Part shown: positions 22,809 to 31,996 of the stretch, one piece after another
Numbering within the stretch: the stretch's first letter is position 1
How the letters are laid out: every line of letters starts with the position of its first letter
From: Actinotalea endophytica
GTDB taxonomy: Bacteria > Actinomycetota > Actinomycetes > Actinomycetales > Cellulomonadaceae
Length of the DNA stretch: 64,000 nt
Assembly: GCF_025717005.1 (NCBI RefSeq)
Contig: NZ_JAOVZU010000008.1
Location: forward strand, 161,312 to 225,311
Direction: 5' to 3'
Program-made: the position numbers and the translations under genes
The notes under the pieces: generated by a model
What the model was told of the DNA's origin: nothing
What the model saw: the letters and a program-made list of their open reading frames with translations, nothing else
The model's database searches: none

Positions 22809-23585
22809 TCAGATCTTCGCGACCTGGTTGAACGACAGCTCGACCGGGGTCTCCCGGCCGAAGATCGAGACGAGCACCTTGAGCTTCTGCGCCTCGGCGT
22901 TGATCTCGGAGATCGTCGCCGGCAGCGTGTCGAACGGCCCGTCCGTCACGGTGACGGACTCGCCGACCGTGAAGTCCACGGTGATCGGGGCAGCACCCGT
23001 GGCGGCCTTCGCGGCCGCCTTCTCGGGCGCCGGGGCGAGCGTCGGGGCGAGCATCGAGAAGACCTCGTCGAGGGTCAGCGGCACCGGCTGGTGGGTGTGC
23101 CCGACGAAGCCGGTCACGCCCGGGGTGTGCCGGACGGCGCCCCACGACTCGTCGGTGAGGTCCATCCGCACCAGCACGTAGCCGGGGATCCGGACCTTGC
23201 GCACGACCTTGCGCTGGGAGTTCTTGATCTCCACGACCTCTTCCATGGGGACCTCCACCTGGAAGATGAAGTCCTCCATGTTCAGCGACTGGATGCGGTT
23301 CTCCAGGTTCGCCTTCACGCGGTTCTCGTAGCCCGCGTAGGAGTGGATGACGTACCAGTCGCCGGGCTGGCGACGCAGCTGGGTCTTGTACTCCGCGACG
23401 GGGTCGACGACCTCGTCCTCGACGGCCTCGTCCTCGTCGACCGGGTCGGCGTCGGCGGCCGGCTCGACGGCGTCCTCCGCGTCCTCGACGACCTCGACGT
23501 CCTCGGCCGGCGCGTCGGCCTGCTCGGGCGCGACGTCCTCGGGCACGACGAGCTCCTCGGCCTGCTCCTGAGGCTCCTGCGACAC
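22809..23585 (-). CDS. nusG: Transcription elongation and antitermination factor NusG
   Basis: 258 residues starting at GTG (23583-23585). It has an acidic, disordered N-terminal extension of about 70 residues, longer than in E. coli (181 aa in total) but common in actinobacteria. The NGN domain ([47 protein letters not shown]) and the C-terminal KOW domain ([19 protein letters not shown]) follow. It couples RNA polymerase to Rho and ribosomes. It is located between secE and rplK in the usual order. Confidence 0.98.
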   Translation of the reverse strand: MSQEPQEQAEELVVPEDVAPEQADAPAEDVEVVEDAEDAVEPAADADPVDEDEAVEDEVVDPVAEYKTQLRRQPGDWYVIHSYAGYENRVKANLENRIQSLNMEDFIFQVEVPMEEVVEIKNSQRKVVRKVRIPGYVLVRMDLTDESWGAVRHTPGVTGFVGHTHQPVPLTLDEVFSMLAPTLAPAPEKAAAKAATGAAPITVDFTVGESVTVTDGPFDTLPATISEINAEAQKLKVLVSIFGRETPVELSFNQVAKI

Positions 23586-23641
23586 GGTTCGAACCTGCTT
23601 TCTGGTGATGACGTGCGGGTGGGCGGGCGACGGCGCGGCCG

Positions 23642-23887
23642 TCAGCCGCCGAAGACCCAGCCGACGAAGGACCCGATCGCGAGGTCCACCCCGGTGACGA
23701 ACGCCATGATCACGGCGACGAAGACGAGGACGACGGTGGTGTACCGGACCAGCTCGGTCCGGGTCGGTCGGACGACCTTCTTGAGCTCGGCGACGACCTG
23801 CCGGACGAACAGAGCGATGCGCGCGAACAGACCGCGGCGGCCGTCCTTGGACGGCGCCTTGCTGGCGCTGCTGGCGCGTTCGCTCAC
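23642..23887 (-). CDS. secE: Preprotein translocase subunit SecE
   Basis: 81 residues, the single-helix short form. A basic cytoplasmic amphipathic segment ([20 protein letters not shown]) with the conserved RPTRTEL hinge precedes one membrane helix ([20 protein letters not shown]). It forms the SecYEG channel with SecY and SecG. The start is GTG 23885-23887. It lies between tRNA-Trp and nusG, probably on one transcript. Confidence 0.97.
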   Translation of the reverse strand: MSERASSASKAPSKDGRRGLFARIALFVRQVVAELKKVVRPTRTELVRYTTVVLVFVAVIMAFVTGVDLAIGSFVGWVFGG

Positions 23888-23946
23888 CGGTGGGTCCTCA
23901 CGTCTCGTCGTGCTCTGCGGTCACCGCGAGATGCGGTGCCGCGCTG

Positions 23947-24019
23947 CAGGGCAGGAGGGACTCGAACCCACAACCGCCGGTTTTGGAGACCGGTGCGCTG
24001 CCAATTGCGCCACTGCCCT
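23947..24019 (-). tRNA. tRNA-Trp (CCA anticodon)
   Basis: 73 nt on the minus strand. The acceptor stem AGGGCAG/CTGCCCT is perfect. Anticodon loop CTCCAAA has anticodon CCA, and the T-loop GGTTCGAGTCC is present. The 3' CCA is not encoded. It precedes secE, as in other actinobacteria. Confidence 0.97.
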
Positions 24020-24043
24020 TCGGCGACGCCATCCGGCCGCAGG

Positions 24044-24057
24044 CATGCTGCAGCATG
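24044..24057. promoter_or_regulatory. Perfect 14-bp palindrome between tRNA-Trp and the aminotransferase
   Basis: CATGCTGCAGCATG in the divergent gap 24020-24173, just below a TTGACG box (minus strand, 24063-24068) that could be the -35 element of tRNA-Trp. It may be an operator or chance; no protein is linked to it. Confidence 0.35.
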
Positions 24058-24173
24058 ACGGACGTCAACCGCCGACGGACGAGTGTACGTGGTCCACGGG
24101 CGCAGGTCGAACCGGTCGAACGGGCGGCCGAACCCGGCGACGCCGACGCGGTGTGCTCTGCGAGAATGCCGAC

Positions 24174-25397
24174 GTGAGCGAGCACCCCGTGACCCCCAAG
24201 CCCCGGATCTCCCAGCGCATCGGCTCCATCGCGGAGTCCGCGACCCTCGCGGTGGACGCCAAGGCGAAGGCGCTCAAGGCCGCCGGCCGGCCGGTGATCG
24301 GCTTCGGCGCCGGCGAGCCCGACTTCCCGACGCCGGACTACATCGTCGCCGCCGCACAGGCGGCCTGCGCGGTGCCGGCCAACCACCGGTACACGCCGGC
24401 GGCGGGCCTTCCCGACCTGCGCCAGGCGATCGCCGACAAGACCCTGCGGGACTCCGGCTACCCGGTCGCCCCGAACCAGGTGCTCGTCACCAACGGCGGC
24501 AAGCAGGCGGTCTACCAGGCGTTCGCGACCCTGGTGGACCCGGGCGACGAGGTGCTGCTGCCCGCGCCGTACTGGACCACCTATCCCGAGGCCATCCGGC
24601 TGGCCGGCGGCGTGCCGGTCGAGGTCTTCGCCGGTGCCGACCAGGGCTACCTCGTCACGGTCGACCAGCTCGAGGCCGCCCGGACCGACCGGACCAAGGT
24701 GCTGCTGTTCTGCTCGCCGTCCAACCCCACCGGCGCGGTGTACTCGCCCGAGCAGACCGAGGCGATCGGGCGCTGGGCGCTCGAGCACGGCATCTGGGTG
24801 ATCACCGACGAGATCTACGAGCACCTCACCTACGACGACGCGGTGTTCACCCCGATCGTGCGGGCGGTCCCCGAGCTCGCGGACACGACCGTGGTGCTCA
24901 ACGGCGTCGCGAAGACCTACGCGATGACCGGGTGGCGGGTCGGCTGGATGATCGGCCCCACCGACGTCATCAAGGCCGCGACGAACCTGCAGTCCCACCT
25001 GTCCTCGAACGTCGCGAACGTGTCCCAGCGTGCCGCGATCGCAGCGGTGAGCGGTGACCTCGCGGCGGTGGACATGATGCGGGCCGCGTTCGACCGCCGT
25101 CGCCGGACCATCGTCGAGATGCTCTCCGCGATCGACGGCGTCGTCTGCCCGACGCCCAAGGGCGCGTTCTACGCCTACCCGAGCGTCGAGGGCGTGCTGG
25201 GCCGCACCATCCGCGGCGTCACCCCGACCACGTCGGCCGAGCTGGCTGCGCTGATCCTGGACGAGGTCGAGGTCGCCGTCGTGCCCGGCGAGGCGTTCGG
25301 CCCGAGCGGGTACCTGCGGCTGTCCTACGCGCTCGCCGACGACGACCTCGTCGAGGGCGTGTCCCGGATCCAGACGCTGCTCGGCGAGGCCCGGTAG
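24174..25397 (+). CDS. PLP-dependent class I aminotransferase (probable aspartate aminotransferase)
   Basis: 407 residues, fold type I. Conserved features are [14 protein letters not shown], the NPTGAVYS turn, [10 protein letters not shown], the PLP-binding Lys247 in [17 protein letters not shown], and RLSYAL near the end for the substrate carboxylate Arg. It is closest to the aspartate aminotransferase AspC/AspB subgroup (family Ib), which transfers the amino group between aspartate and 2-oxoglutarate. The start GTG 24174 begins the protein at [20 protein letters not shown]; upstream codons overlap the tRNA region. Four bases separate it from the following hydrolase. Confidence 0.92.
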   Translation: MSEHPVTPKPRISQRIGSIAESATLAVDAKAKALKAAGRPVIGFGAGEPDFPTPDYIVAAAQAACAVPANHRYTPAAGLPDLRQAIADKTLRDSGYPVAPNQVLVTNGGKQAVYQAFATLVDPGDEVLLPAPYWTTYPEAIRLAGGVPVEVFAGADQGYLVTVDQLEAARTDRTKVLLFCSPSNPTGAVYSPEQTEAIGRWALEHGIWVITDEIYEHLTYDDAVFTPIVRAVPELADTTVVLNGVAKTYAMTGWRVGWMIGPTDVIKAATNLQSHLSSNVANVSQRAAIAAVSGDLAAVDMMRAAFDRRRRTIVEMLSAIDGVVCPTPKGAFYAYPSVEGVLGRTIRGVTPTTSAELAALILDEVEVAVVPGEAFGPSGYLRLSYALADDDLVEGVSRIQTLLGEAR

Positions 25398-25401
25398 CCC
25401 C

Positions 25402-25992
25402 GTGACCGCCGCGGCGGCGGGCGGCGGGCGGCCCGCCGGTCTGCTGCTCACCCCCGGCTCGAACGGCGACCCGGACCACCCGCCCCTGCTCGCGGTGGCC
25501 GAGGCCGTCGAGCGCGCCGGGGTACCGGTGCGGCGGTTCGGGTTCGGCTCGCCGGACAAGGACGGGCGGGGGCCCGCACCGGCTGCCACCGCGGTCGCGC
25601 GGATCCGCGCCGAGGCGGACCGCTGGGCCGGCGAGCTCGGCGTGCCCGCGTCCCGGCTGCTGCTCGGCGGGCGCTCGTTCGGCGGGCGGATGTGCTCGGT
25701 CGCGGTCGCCGAGGGCCAGCCGTCCGCGGGACTCGTCCTGCTGTCCTACCCGCTGCACCCGCCCGGACGGCCGGACCGGTTGCGGGTCGAGCACCTGCCG
25801 CGGGTCCGCGTCCCGGTGCTCGCGGTGTCCGGCGCCACCGACCCGTACGGGTCGCCCGACGAGCTCGCCGCAGCGTTCGCGGCGGTGGGCGGTCCGCTGA
25901 CGCACGTCACCGTGGCCGGCCCGCACGTGCCGAAGGACGCTGCCGCGGTCGCCGACACCGTCGCCGCGTGGGTGCTGACGCTGAGCTCCTGA
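25402..25992 (+). CDS. Small alpha/beta hydrolase
   Basis: 196 residues of the compact KAT/dienelactone-hydrolase-like alpha/beta family. The oxyanion region is LLLTPGSNGDPDHPPL, the nucleophile elbow is GGRSFGGRM (Ser), and Asp in VSGATDPYG and His in VAGPHVPK complete a plausible triad. The substrate is unknown. The start is GTG 25402, directly behind the aminotransferase, so the two are probably co-transcribed. No signal peptide. Confidence 0.85.
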   Translation: MTAAAAGGGRPAGLLLTPGSNGDPDHPPLLAVAEAVERAGVPVRRFGFGSPDKDGRGPAPAATAVARIRAEADRWAGELGVPASRLLLGGRSFGGRMCSVAVAEGQPSAGLVLLSYPLHPPGRPDRLRVEHLPRVRVPVLAVSGATDPYGSPDELAAAFAAVGGPLTHVTVAGPHVPKDAAAVADTVAAWVLTLSS

Positions 25993-26054
25993 GGTCCGTC
26001 ACGGCCGCGCAGCCGGTCGGACGCGACCACCCGGCCGTTCGACGGGGCCGGGCA

Positions 26055-26070
26055 TCCACCGATCGGTGGA
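26055..26070. promoter_or_regulatory. 16-bp perfect palindrome upstream of the ABC/two-component operon
   Basis: TCCACCGATCGGTGGA, 60 bases ahead of the ABC ATPase start. It is a candidate operator for the operon's own NarL-type response regulator or another regulator; no functional evidence. Confidence 0.45.
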
Positions 26071-26129
26071 CCCCAGGACTCACCGAAGGATGCTGCCGGC
26101 GGGACCTGGCCCCGCGGCACGCTGGAGGC

Positions 26130-26981
26130 ATGACAACGACCGCCCCCGCAGTCCTGGTGCAGGACCTGCACAAGCACTACGGCGCCAAGCGCGCCGTCGA
26201 CGGGCTGGACCTGCGGGTCGAGACCGGTGAGATCTTCGCCGTCCTCGGACCGAACGGTGCCGGCAAGACGACCACCGTCGAGATCCTCGAGGGCTACCGC
26301 AAGCGCGACCGCGGCTCCGTCTCGGTGCTCGGCGAGGACCCGCAGCACGCGGGCCGGGCCTGGCGCAGCCGGATCGGCGTCGTGCTGCAGTCGGCCGACG
26401 ACCACGCCGAGCTGACCGTACGCGAGATGGTCGCGCACTTCGCCCGGTTCTACCCGAGCACGCGGGACCTCGACGAGGTGATCGCGGCGGTCGGGCTCAC
26501 CGAGAAGGCCGGCGCCCGGACCCGGCAGCTCTCCGGCGGCCAGCGCCGCCGCCTCGACGTCGCGCTCGGCATCGTCGGCCGGCCCGAGCTGCTCTTCCTC
26601 GACGAGCCGACCACCGGGTTCGACCCGGAGGCCCGGCGCTCGTTCTGGGACCTCATCGCGTCGCTGCGCGAGGACGGCACCACCGTGCTGCTCACGACGC
26701 ACTACATGGACGAGGCCGAGCACCTCGCCGACCGGATCGCCGTGATCCGCGACGGCCAGGTGGTCGCGCTCGACACCCCGGCAGCGATCGGTGCCCGTGC
26801 CCAGCAGCACGCGACCGTGCGCTGGCACGACGGCACGCGCCACGAGGAGCGCACCGCCACCCCCACCGCCCTCGTCGCCGACCTGGCCGCCCGCTTCGGC
26901 GGCGAGGTGCCGGGCCTCGAGGTCTACCGCCCCACGCTCGAGGACGTGTACCTCGGGCTCGTCGGAGAGGCCACCCGATGA
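26130..26981 (+). CDS. ABC transporter ATP-binding protein
   Basis: 283 residues of the DrrA/CcmA-like exporter ATPase family. Walker A GPNGAGKTT, Q-loop VVLQSADDHAELT, signature LSGGQRRR, Walker B LLFLDEPTTG and H-loop TTHYMDEAEHL are all present. It powers the permease encoded next. The start ATG 26130 has a GGAGG site. An ATGA overlap joins it to the permease; a histidine kinase and response regulator follow. Exporters in this arrangement often remove antibiotics or envelope-active lipids; the substrate here is unknown. Confidence 0.95.
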   Translation: MTTTAPAVLVQDLHKHYGAKRAVDGLDLRVETGEIFAVLGPNGAGKTTTVEILEGYRKRDRGSVSVLGEDPQHAGRAWRSRIGVVLQSADDHAELTVREMVAHFARFYPSTRDLDEVIAAVGLTEKAGARTRQLSGGQRRRLDVALGIVGRPELLFLDEPTTGFDPEARRSFWDLIASLREDGTTVLLTTHYMDEAEHLADRIAVIRDGQVVALDTPAAIGARAQQHATVRWHDGTRHEERTATPTALVADLAARFGGEVPGLEVYRPTLEDVYLGLVGEATR

Positions 26982-27835
26982 CCACCACCGCCACCCAGCC
27001 GTTCGTCGCCAGCCGACGGGCCGCCCTGCCGGGCACGCTCTCGCTCGGCCTGGAGCGCACCCGCGCCGAGGTCGTCACGTTCTTCCGCGAGCGCGACGCC
27101 GTGGTCTTCGTCTTCGCCTACCCGATCCTGATGCTGGCGATCTTCGCGACGGTCTTCGGGCAGGACGGCACCACCGTCGGCCCCGACCCCGGGATCCCGT
27201 TCGCGCAGTACTTCCTGCCCGGCATGGTGGCCACCGGCGTCATGCTGTCGAGCTTCCAGAACCTCGCGGTGTCGATCGCGGTGGAGCGCGACGACGGCAC
27301 GCTCAAGCGGCTGCGCGCCACGCCCATGCCGCCCGCCGCGTTCTTCCTCGGCAAGATCGGTTCCGTCCTGGTGACCTGCGTCATCCAGATGGGTCTGCTG
27401 CTCACCGCGGCCGCGCTGATGTTCGGCGTCTCGCTGCCGACCGAGCCGGCCCGCTGGTGGACCTTCACCTGGGTGTTCCTGCTCGGCACCGCGAGCGGTG
27501 CGGTGCTCGGCGTCGCGTTCTCGTCGGTGCCGCGCAGCGGACGCAGCGCGTCGGCCGTGGTGATCCCGATCGTGCTGGTGCTGCAGTTCATCTCCGGCGT
27601 GTTCTTCCAGTTCAACGAGCTGCCGTCGTGGATGCAGTCCGTGGCCTCGGTGTTCCCGCTCAAGTGGCTCGCGCAGGGCATGCGTTCGGTGTTCCTGCCG
27701 GACTGGGCGCTGCAGATCGAGCCCTCCGGGTCCTGGCAGCACGGCGCGACTGCCGCCATCCTGGCTGCCTACCTGGTGATCGGCCTGCTGGTGGGCGTCA
27801 AGACGTTCCGCTGGCGCCGGCGCGACGACGGCTGA
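26978..27835 (+). CDS. ABC-2 type permease
   Basis: 285 residues with six predicted membrane helices (for example AVVFVFAYPILMLAIFATVF, YLVIGLLVGVK near the end), matching the ABC-2 drug or lipid exporter permease family. FQNLAVSIAVERDDGTLKRL is the typical coupling helix region. The start overlaps the ATPase stop by 4 bases. Confidence 0.95.
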   Translation: MTTTATQPFVASRRAALPGTLSLGLERTRAEVVTFFRERDAVVFVFAYPILMLAIFATVFGQDGTTVGPDPGIPFAQYFLPGMVATGVMLSSFQNLAVSIAVERDDGTLKRLRATPMPPAAFFLGKIGSVLVTCVIQMGLLLTAAALMFGVSLPTEPARWWTFTWVFLLGTASGAVLGVAFSSVPRSGRSASAVVIPIVLVLQFISGVFFQFNELPSWMQSVASVFPLKWLAQGMRSVFLPDWALQIEPSGSWQHGATAAILAAYLVIGLLVGVKTFRWRRRDDG

Positions 27836-27848
27836 ACGGAGCTCGACG

Positions 27849-29114
27849 GTGACAGAGATCCGACCGGAGGCCGGGCAGCCGGAGGGGCAGCCCGGCCCTC
27901 GGCCGTCCCTGGACGACCCCGGCGACCGGTCCCACTTCTGGTCCAGGTCGATGCGCGGGTGGGACCTCGCGTTCTACCTGATGACCGGCCTGACCGCGGT
28001 CGCGATCCTGATCCTGCAGGAGGGCGCGGACGTGCCCACGGCCGTCGCGCTGGGGCTGCTGGCCGTCCTCGTGGTCGCCTACGTGCTGATCGGACGGCGG
28101 GCCGCGCTCACCGACAACCCGCGGCTGGTCGCGGTCTACCTCGCGGTGCTGCTCGTCGTGGTGACCGCGGTCTCCGCGGCCAGCATCGCCGGCAGCGTCC
28201 TGCTGTTCATCGGGTTCAGCCAGATCTGGTTCTTCGCCCCGAACCGACGCACCGGCGTGGTGCTCGTCGTGGTCCTCGCGGTCGGGGTGTTCACGGCCAT
28301 CGGCCTGCGCAGCGGGATCCACACCGCGGCGGACCTCGGCGCGCTGCTGACCCAGGGTGGTGTCACGGTGGCGTTCGCGGTGCTCCTCGGCCTGTGGGTG
28401 ACCCAGATCGCCGAGCGCAGCGAGGAGCGTGCCCAGCTGGTCGAGCGGCTCGAGGCCGCCCAGGAGGAGCTCGGCCGGACGCACCACACCGCCGGCGTGA
28501 TGGCCGAGCGTGAGCGGATGGCCCAGGAGATCCACGACACGCTCGCCCAGGGCTTCACGAGCATCGTGATGCTCTCCCAGGCCGTGCGCGCCGACGTCGA
28601 GCGCGGCCGGACCTCGGCCGCGGTCGAGCGCCTCGACCTGGTCGAGCGCACCGCGCGGGACAACCTCGCCGAGGCGCGCGCCCTGGTCGCCGCGTTCGCC
28701 CCGGTCGGCCTGGACGACGGCGGCATCCGGGCGGCGCTCGAACGCCTCGCCGCACGCTTCGGCGCCGAGACCCGGATCTCGGTCGAGGTCGCCCTGCCCG
28801 ACGCGCTGCCCGACCTCGGCCGCGAGCGCGAGGTGATCCTGCTGCGCGCCGCCCAGGAGGCGCTGACGAACGTCCGCCGCCACGCCGAGGCGTCCTCGGC
28901 CCGGCTCGCGCTCGCGGTCGGCGAGGGCGGCGCGCTCACGCTCGAGGTGAGCGACGACGGCCGGGGGATCGACCCCGAGGTGGTCGAGGGCTTCGGGCTG
29001 CGCGGCATGCGCGACCGCGTGACGTCGGGCGGCGGCGAGCTCGAGGTGGCAGCACGGCAGGAGGGCGGCACGCGGGTGCTGGTCGTCCTGCCCCCAGGAG
29101 AGGTGGAGCAGTGA
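27849..29114 (+). CDS. Sensor histidine kinase, NarL/DesK-type (HisKA_3)
   Basis: 421 residues starting at GTG. Six likely membrane helices occupy about 40-185 (YLMTGLTAVAILILQEG, LVAVYLAVLLVVVTAVSAAS and others). A coiled segment and an H-box RMAQEIHDTLAQGF with His229 follow. The ATPase domain has AAQEALTNVRRHA, VSDDGRGID and GFGLRGMRDRV. It should phosphorylate the response regulator, whose start overlaps its stop by 4 bases. It probably senses the membrane state or the substrate of the adjoining ABC exporter. Confidence 0.94.
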   Translation: MTEIRPEAGQPEGQPGPRPSLDDPGDRSHFWSRSMRGWDLAFYLMTGLTAVAILILQEGADVPTAVALGLLAVLVVAYVLIGRRAALTDNPRLVAVYLAVLLVVVTAVSAASIAGSVLLFIGFSQIWFFAPNRRTGVVLVVVLAVGVFTAIGLRSGIHTAADLGALLTQGGVTVAFAVLLGLWVTQIAERSEERAQLVERLEAAQEELGRTHHTAGVMAERERMAQEIHDTLAQGFTSIVMLSQAVRADVERGRTSAAVERLDLVERTARDNLAEARALVAAFAPVGLDDGGIRAALERLAARFGAETRISVEVALPDALPDLGREREVILLRAAQEALTNVRRHAEASSARLALAVGEGGALTLEVSDDGRGIDPEVVEGFGLRGMRDRVTSGGGELEVAARQEGGTRVLVVLPPGEVEQ

Positions 29115-29737
29115 GCGTGCGGGTCGTGGTGGTCGACGACCACCCAGTGGTGCGTGCCGGGATCGTCGGCCTGCTGGCCGGGGAGGACGACCTCGACGTC
29201 GTCGGGGAGGCCGGCGACGGGCTCCAGGCGCTCGACGTGGTGGCCGCCGAGTCCCCCGACGTGGTCCTGATGGACCTGCGGATGCCCCGTCTGGACGGCG
29301 CGGCCGCGACCGGCCGGGTGCTCGCGGCGCACCCCGAGGTGCGGGTCGTCGTGCTCACCACGTACGAGTCCGACGCGGACATCCTGCGCGCGGTCGAGGC
29401 CGGCGCGACCGGCTACCTGCTGAAGGACACCCCGCGGGAGGACCTGGTCGAGGCGGTGCGCGCCGCGGCTCGGGGCGAGACGGTGCTCGCGCCGTCGGTC
29501 GCACGGCGGCTCGTCGCCCAGGTGCGCGGCGACGACCAGCGCCTCACCGCCCGCGAGCTCGAGGTGCTCGCGGCAGTCGCGCGGGGCGGCTCGAACGGTC
29601 AGATCGGGGCCGAGCTGTTCATCAGCGAAGCCACCGTGAAGACCCACCTGCTGCGGATCTTCACCAAGCTGGGGGTCGACGACCGGACCCGCGCTGTCAC
29701 CGTCGCGATCGAGCGCGGGATCCTGCCGTCGCCCTGA
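29111..29737 (+). CDS. NarL/FixJ-family response regulator
   Basis: 208 residues. The receiver domain has the acidic pair DDHP and phosphoacceptor Asp55 (VVLMDLRMPRLDG), then T/K residues in VVLTTYES and YLLKDTPRED. The C-terminal LuxR-type HTH is LTARELEVLAAVARGGSNGQ with EATVKTHLLRIFTKLGV. It is the partner of the kinase upstream. It ends 3 bases from the converging HdeD-like gene. Confidence 0.95.
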   Translation: MSVRVVVVDDHPVVRAGIVGLLAGEDDLDVVGEAGDGLQALDVVAAESPDVVLMDLRMPRLDGAAATGRVLAAHPEVRVVVLTTYESDADILRAVEAGATGYLLKDTPREDLVEAVRAAARGETVLAPSVARRLVAQVRGDDQRLTARELEVLAAVARGGSNGQIGAELFISEATVKTHLLRIFTKLGVDDRTRAVTVAIERGILPSP

Positions 29738-29739
29738 AG

Positions 29740-30306
29740 TCAGACCTGGACGGCCCGGGTGATCGACAGTGCGTAGATGATCTGCGCGATGCCGATCACG
29801 ATCGCCGAGATCCCCAGCAGCCACCACAGCACGGCGACGCCGAAGATCGGCGAGAACAGCAGCAGCACGCCGGCGACGATGCTGATGATCCCCGAGACGA
29901 TCGCCCAGCCACGGGACGGCGCGTACCGCGACATCGCGATCGCGCCGGCCCCGGAGACCACCCACATCGCGCCCGTGATGATGCCGAGGAAGGTCGCCAG
30001 GAAGGCCGTCGTCGCCCGCAGGTTGCTGAACGCCAGGATCGCGACCACCACGAACAGCACGCCGAGCACGACGTGGCCGAGCCGCCACCAGCCGCCCCGG
30101 CCGGAGCCGAACAGGCCGATCGCGGCGTAGACCACGCCCGCGATGAGGGCGTACGCGGCGATCACGCCGGCGACCACCGCCGCCGTCCGGCCCGGCCAGA
30201 CGACGATCAGGATCCCGATGATGAGGGTGATCACACCCCCCAGCCCGATCAGGACGCGGATCGCGCCGACGTCAGAGTTGCTGGTAGGGGCACTGAGCTC
30301 GGACAC
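29740..30306 (-). CDS. HdeD-family membrane protein
   Basis: 188 residues with six short membrane helices in three hairpins (IRVLIGLGGVITLIIGILIV, AYALIAGVVYAAIGLF, VVSGIISIVAGVLLLFSP and others), the DUF308/HdeD pattern. HdeD is linked to acid resistance in E. coli, but the actinobacterial role is unknown. The start GTG 30304-30306 is preferred because GAGGAGG lies 7 bases upstream; a longer frame exists. Converges with the response regulator with almost no gap. Confidence 0.85.
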   Translation of the reverse strand: MSELSAPTSNSDVGAIRVLIGLGGVITLIIGILIVVWPGRTAAVVAGVIAAYALIAGVVYAAIGLFGSGRGGWWRLGHVVLGVLFVVVAILAFSNLRATTAFLATFLGIITGAMWVVSGAGAIAMSRYAPSRGWAIVSGIISIVAGVLLLFSPIFGVAVLWWLLGISAIVIGIAQIIYALSITRAVQV

Positions 30307-30437
30307 CTGGGCCTCCTCGGACGGACGGCGCGTGCTGCGCCGCACAGTTCGATCTTCGCGGTCGGCGGGCGGCCGGACAAGGACCCCCGCGGATCGGACC
30401 TGGCCGGGGCCGGGCGCGCGACTGGCAGACTGCCACC

Positions 30438-31451
30438 GTGCGCGACCTGGCCCGGCTCCCGAAAGCGCACCTGCACCTGCACTTCACCGGCTCGATGCGT
30501 CCGGCCACGCTCGCCGAGATGGCCGCCGAACGGGGGGTCCGCCTCCCCCACGCGCTCACCGAGGGGGTCGTCCGGGCACCGGTCGACGAGCGCGGCTGGT
30601 TCCGCTTCCAGCGGCTCTACGACGCGGCGCGCGCGTGCGTGCGCAGCGAGGCCGACATGCGCCGGATCGTCGCCGAAGCGGCCGAGGACGACGCCGCGGA
30701 GGGTTCCGGTCGCCTCGAGATCCAGGTCGACCCGACGTCCTACGCACCGCACGTCGGTGGCATCACACCGGCCCTCGAGATCGTCCTCGACGAGGCGCGC
30801 GCCGCGAGCCTGCGAACCGGCGTCGAGGTGGCCGTGGTGGTCGCCGGCTCGCGCGTGCGCCACCCGCTCGAGGCCCGCACGCTCGCCCGGCTCGCAGCGC
30901 AGTACGCCGGCGAGGGGGCCGGCGAGGTGGTGGGCTTCGGCCTGAGCAACGACGAGCGCCGCGGCGACACCGAGGACTGGGCGCCGGCGTTCGCGATCGC
31001 GCGGCGGGCGGGCCTCGCCTCGGTCCCGCACGGCGGCGAGCTCCTCGGCGCCGCCCACGTCGCGCGGGTCGTCGAGCACCTGGCGCCGGACCGGATCGGT
31101 CACGGCGTGCGCTCGGTGGAGGACCCGGCGGTGCTCGGCTGGCTGGTCGACCGGGGCATCGGCCTCGAGGTCTGCCCGGCGTCGAACGTCTCGCTCGGCG
31201 TGTACGCGGAGGACCGCCACGTGCCGCTGCGCGCGCTCACCTCCGCGGGCGCGACGGTCGCCCTCGGCGCGGACGACCCGCTGCTGTTCGGCTCGCGGCT
31301 CACCGACCAGTACGAGCTGGCCCGCCACGTGCACGGCTACTCCGACGCGGAGCTCGCCGAGCTCGCGCGCGGCTCGGTGCGTGCGTCCAGGGCCGGCAAG
31401 GGCACCAAGGCCCGGCTGCTCACCCAGGTGGACGACTGGCTGGCGTCCTGA
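30438..31451 (+). CDS. add: Adenosine deaminase
   Basis: 337-residue zinc-dependent purine deaminase. The metal-binding HLHLHFTGS is near the N-terminus, the usual HAGE is VPHGGELLG, RIGHGVRS supplies a catalytic His, and ALGADDPLLFGS supplies the Asp pair. It converts adenosine to inosine. The start is GTG 30438 with no clear ribosome binding site, so a leaderless or near-leaderless transcript is possible. Close family members use other adenine nucleosides or adenine, so substrate choice is less certain than the family. Confidence 0.9.
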   Translation: MRDLARLPKAHLHLHFTGSMRPATLAEMAAERGVRLPHALTEGVVRAPVDERGWFRFQRLYDAARACVRSEADMRRIVAEAAEDDAAEGSGRLEIQVDPTSYAPHVGGITPALEIVLDEARAASLRTGVEVAVVVAGSRVRHPLEARTLARLAAQYAGEGAGEVVGFGLSNDERRGDTEDWAPAFAIARRAGLASVPHGGELLGAAHVARVVEHLAPDRIGHGVRSVEDPAVLGWLVDRGIGLEVCPASNVSLGVYAEDRHVPLRALTSAGATVALGADDPLLFGSRLTDQYELARHVHGYSDAELAELARGSVRASRAGKGTKARLLTQVDDWLAS

Positions 31452-31512
31452 GGGGCCCGATTCACTCGTCTGCGCGATCTGCTCGACCCGTCCACGTGCC
31501 GATGCACCGATC

Positions 31513-31980
31513 ATGACGCGAGCGGACGAGGTGCGGCTGACGATCACGGCCGATCGGACGACCGGGCTCTCCGCGCACGAGCAGGTCCGCCTCCAGGTGC
31601 TCGCCCACCTCGCGACCGGCCGCCTCGCGGCGGGCGACCTCGTGCCCGAGGCCGCGGAGCTCGCCGCCCGCTCGGGGCTGCCCACCGAGACCGTGCGACG
31701 CGCGTACGACGAGCTCGAGCGGGCCGGCGTCCTGACGGTCGATGCCGACGCGCTGCACGTCGCGCAGGTGCCCACCACGCTGCCGACCGGCGAGCTGCGC
31801 ACCGCAGCGGTCCGCCTGGTCACCTGGGCCCGGGACGCCGGCCTCGACGACGACGCGATCCTCGACCTGGTCCGGCGCGCCCTGCTGGGCCTGCCGGCAC
31901 CGGTACCCGACGAGCCGTCCGTGCCGAGCCCGCGCACGCCGTTCGAGGTGCCCGAGCGTCGCGCAGGAGCCGACGACTGA
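31513..31980 (+). CDS. GntR-like winged-helix regulator
   Basis: 155 residues. The N-terminal GntR-type winged helix (GLSAHEQVRLQVLAHLATG, DLVPEAAELAARSGL, TETVRRAYDELERAGVLTV) is followed by a short helical C-terminus as in the YtrA subfamily. YtrA-type regulators usually sit in an ABC-transporter operon, but here the neighbour is adenosine deaminase, 61 bases upstream. The start is uncertain. No effector-binding domain is present. Confidence 0.82.
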   Translation: MTRADEVRLTITADRTTGLSAHEQVRLQVLAHLATGRLAAGDLVPEAAELAARSGLPTETVRRAYDELERAGVLTVDADALHVAQVPTTLPTGELRTAAVRLVTWARDAGLDDDAILDLVRRALLGLPAPVPDEPSVPSPRTPFEVPERRAGADD

Positions 31981-31996
31981 GGCGTCGGCGGGCAGG

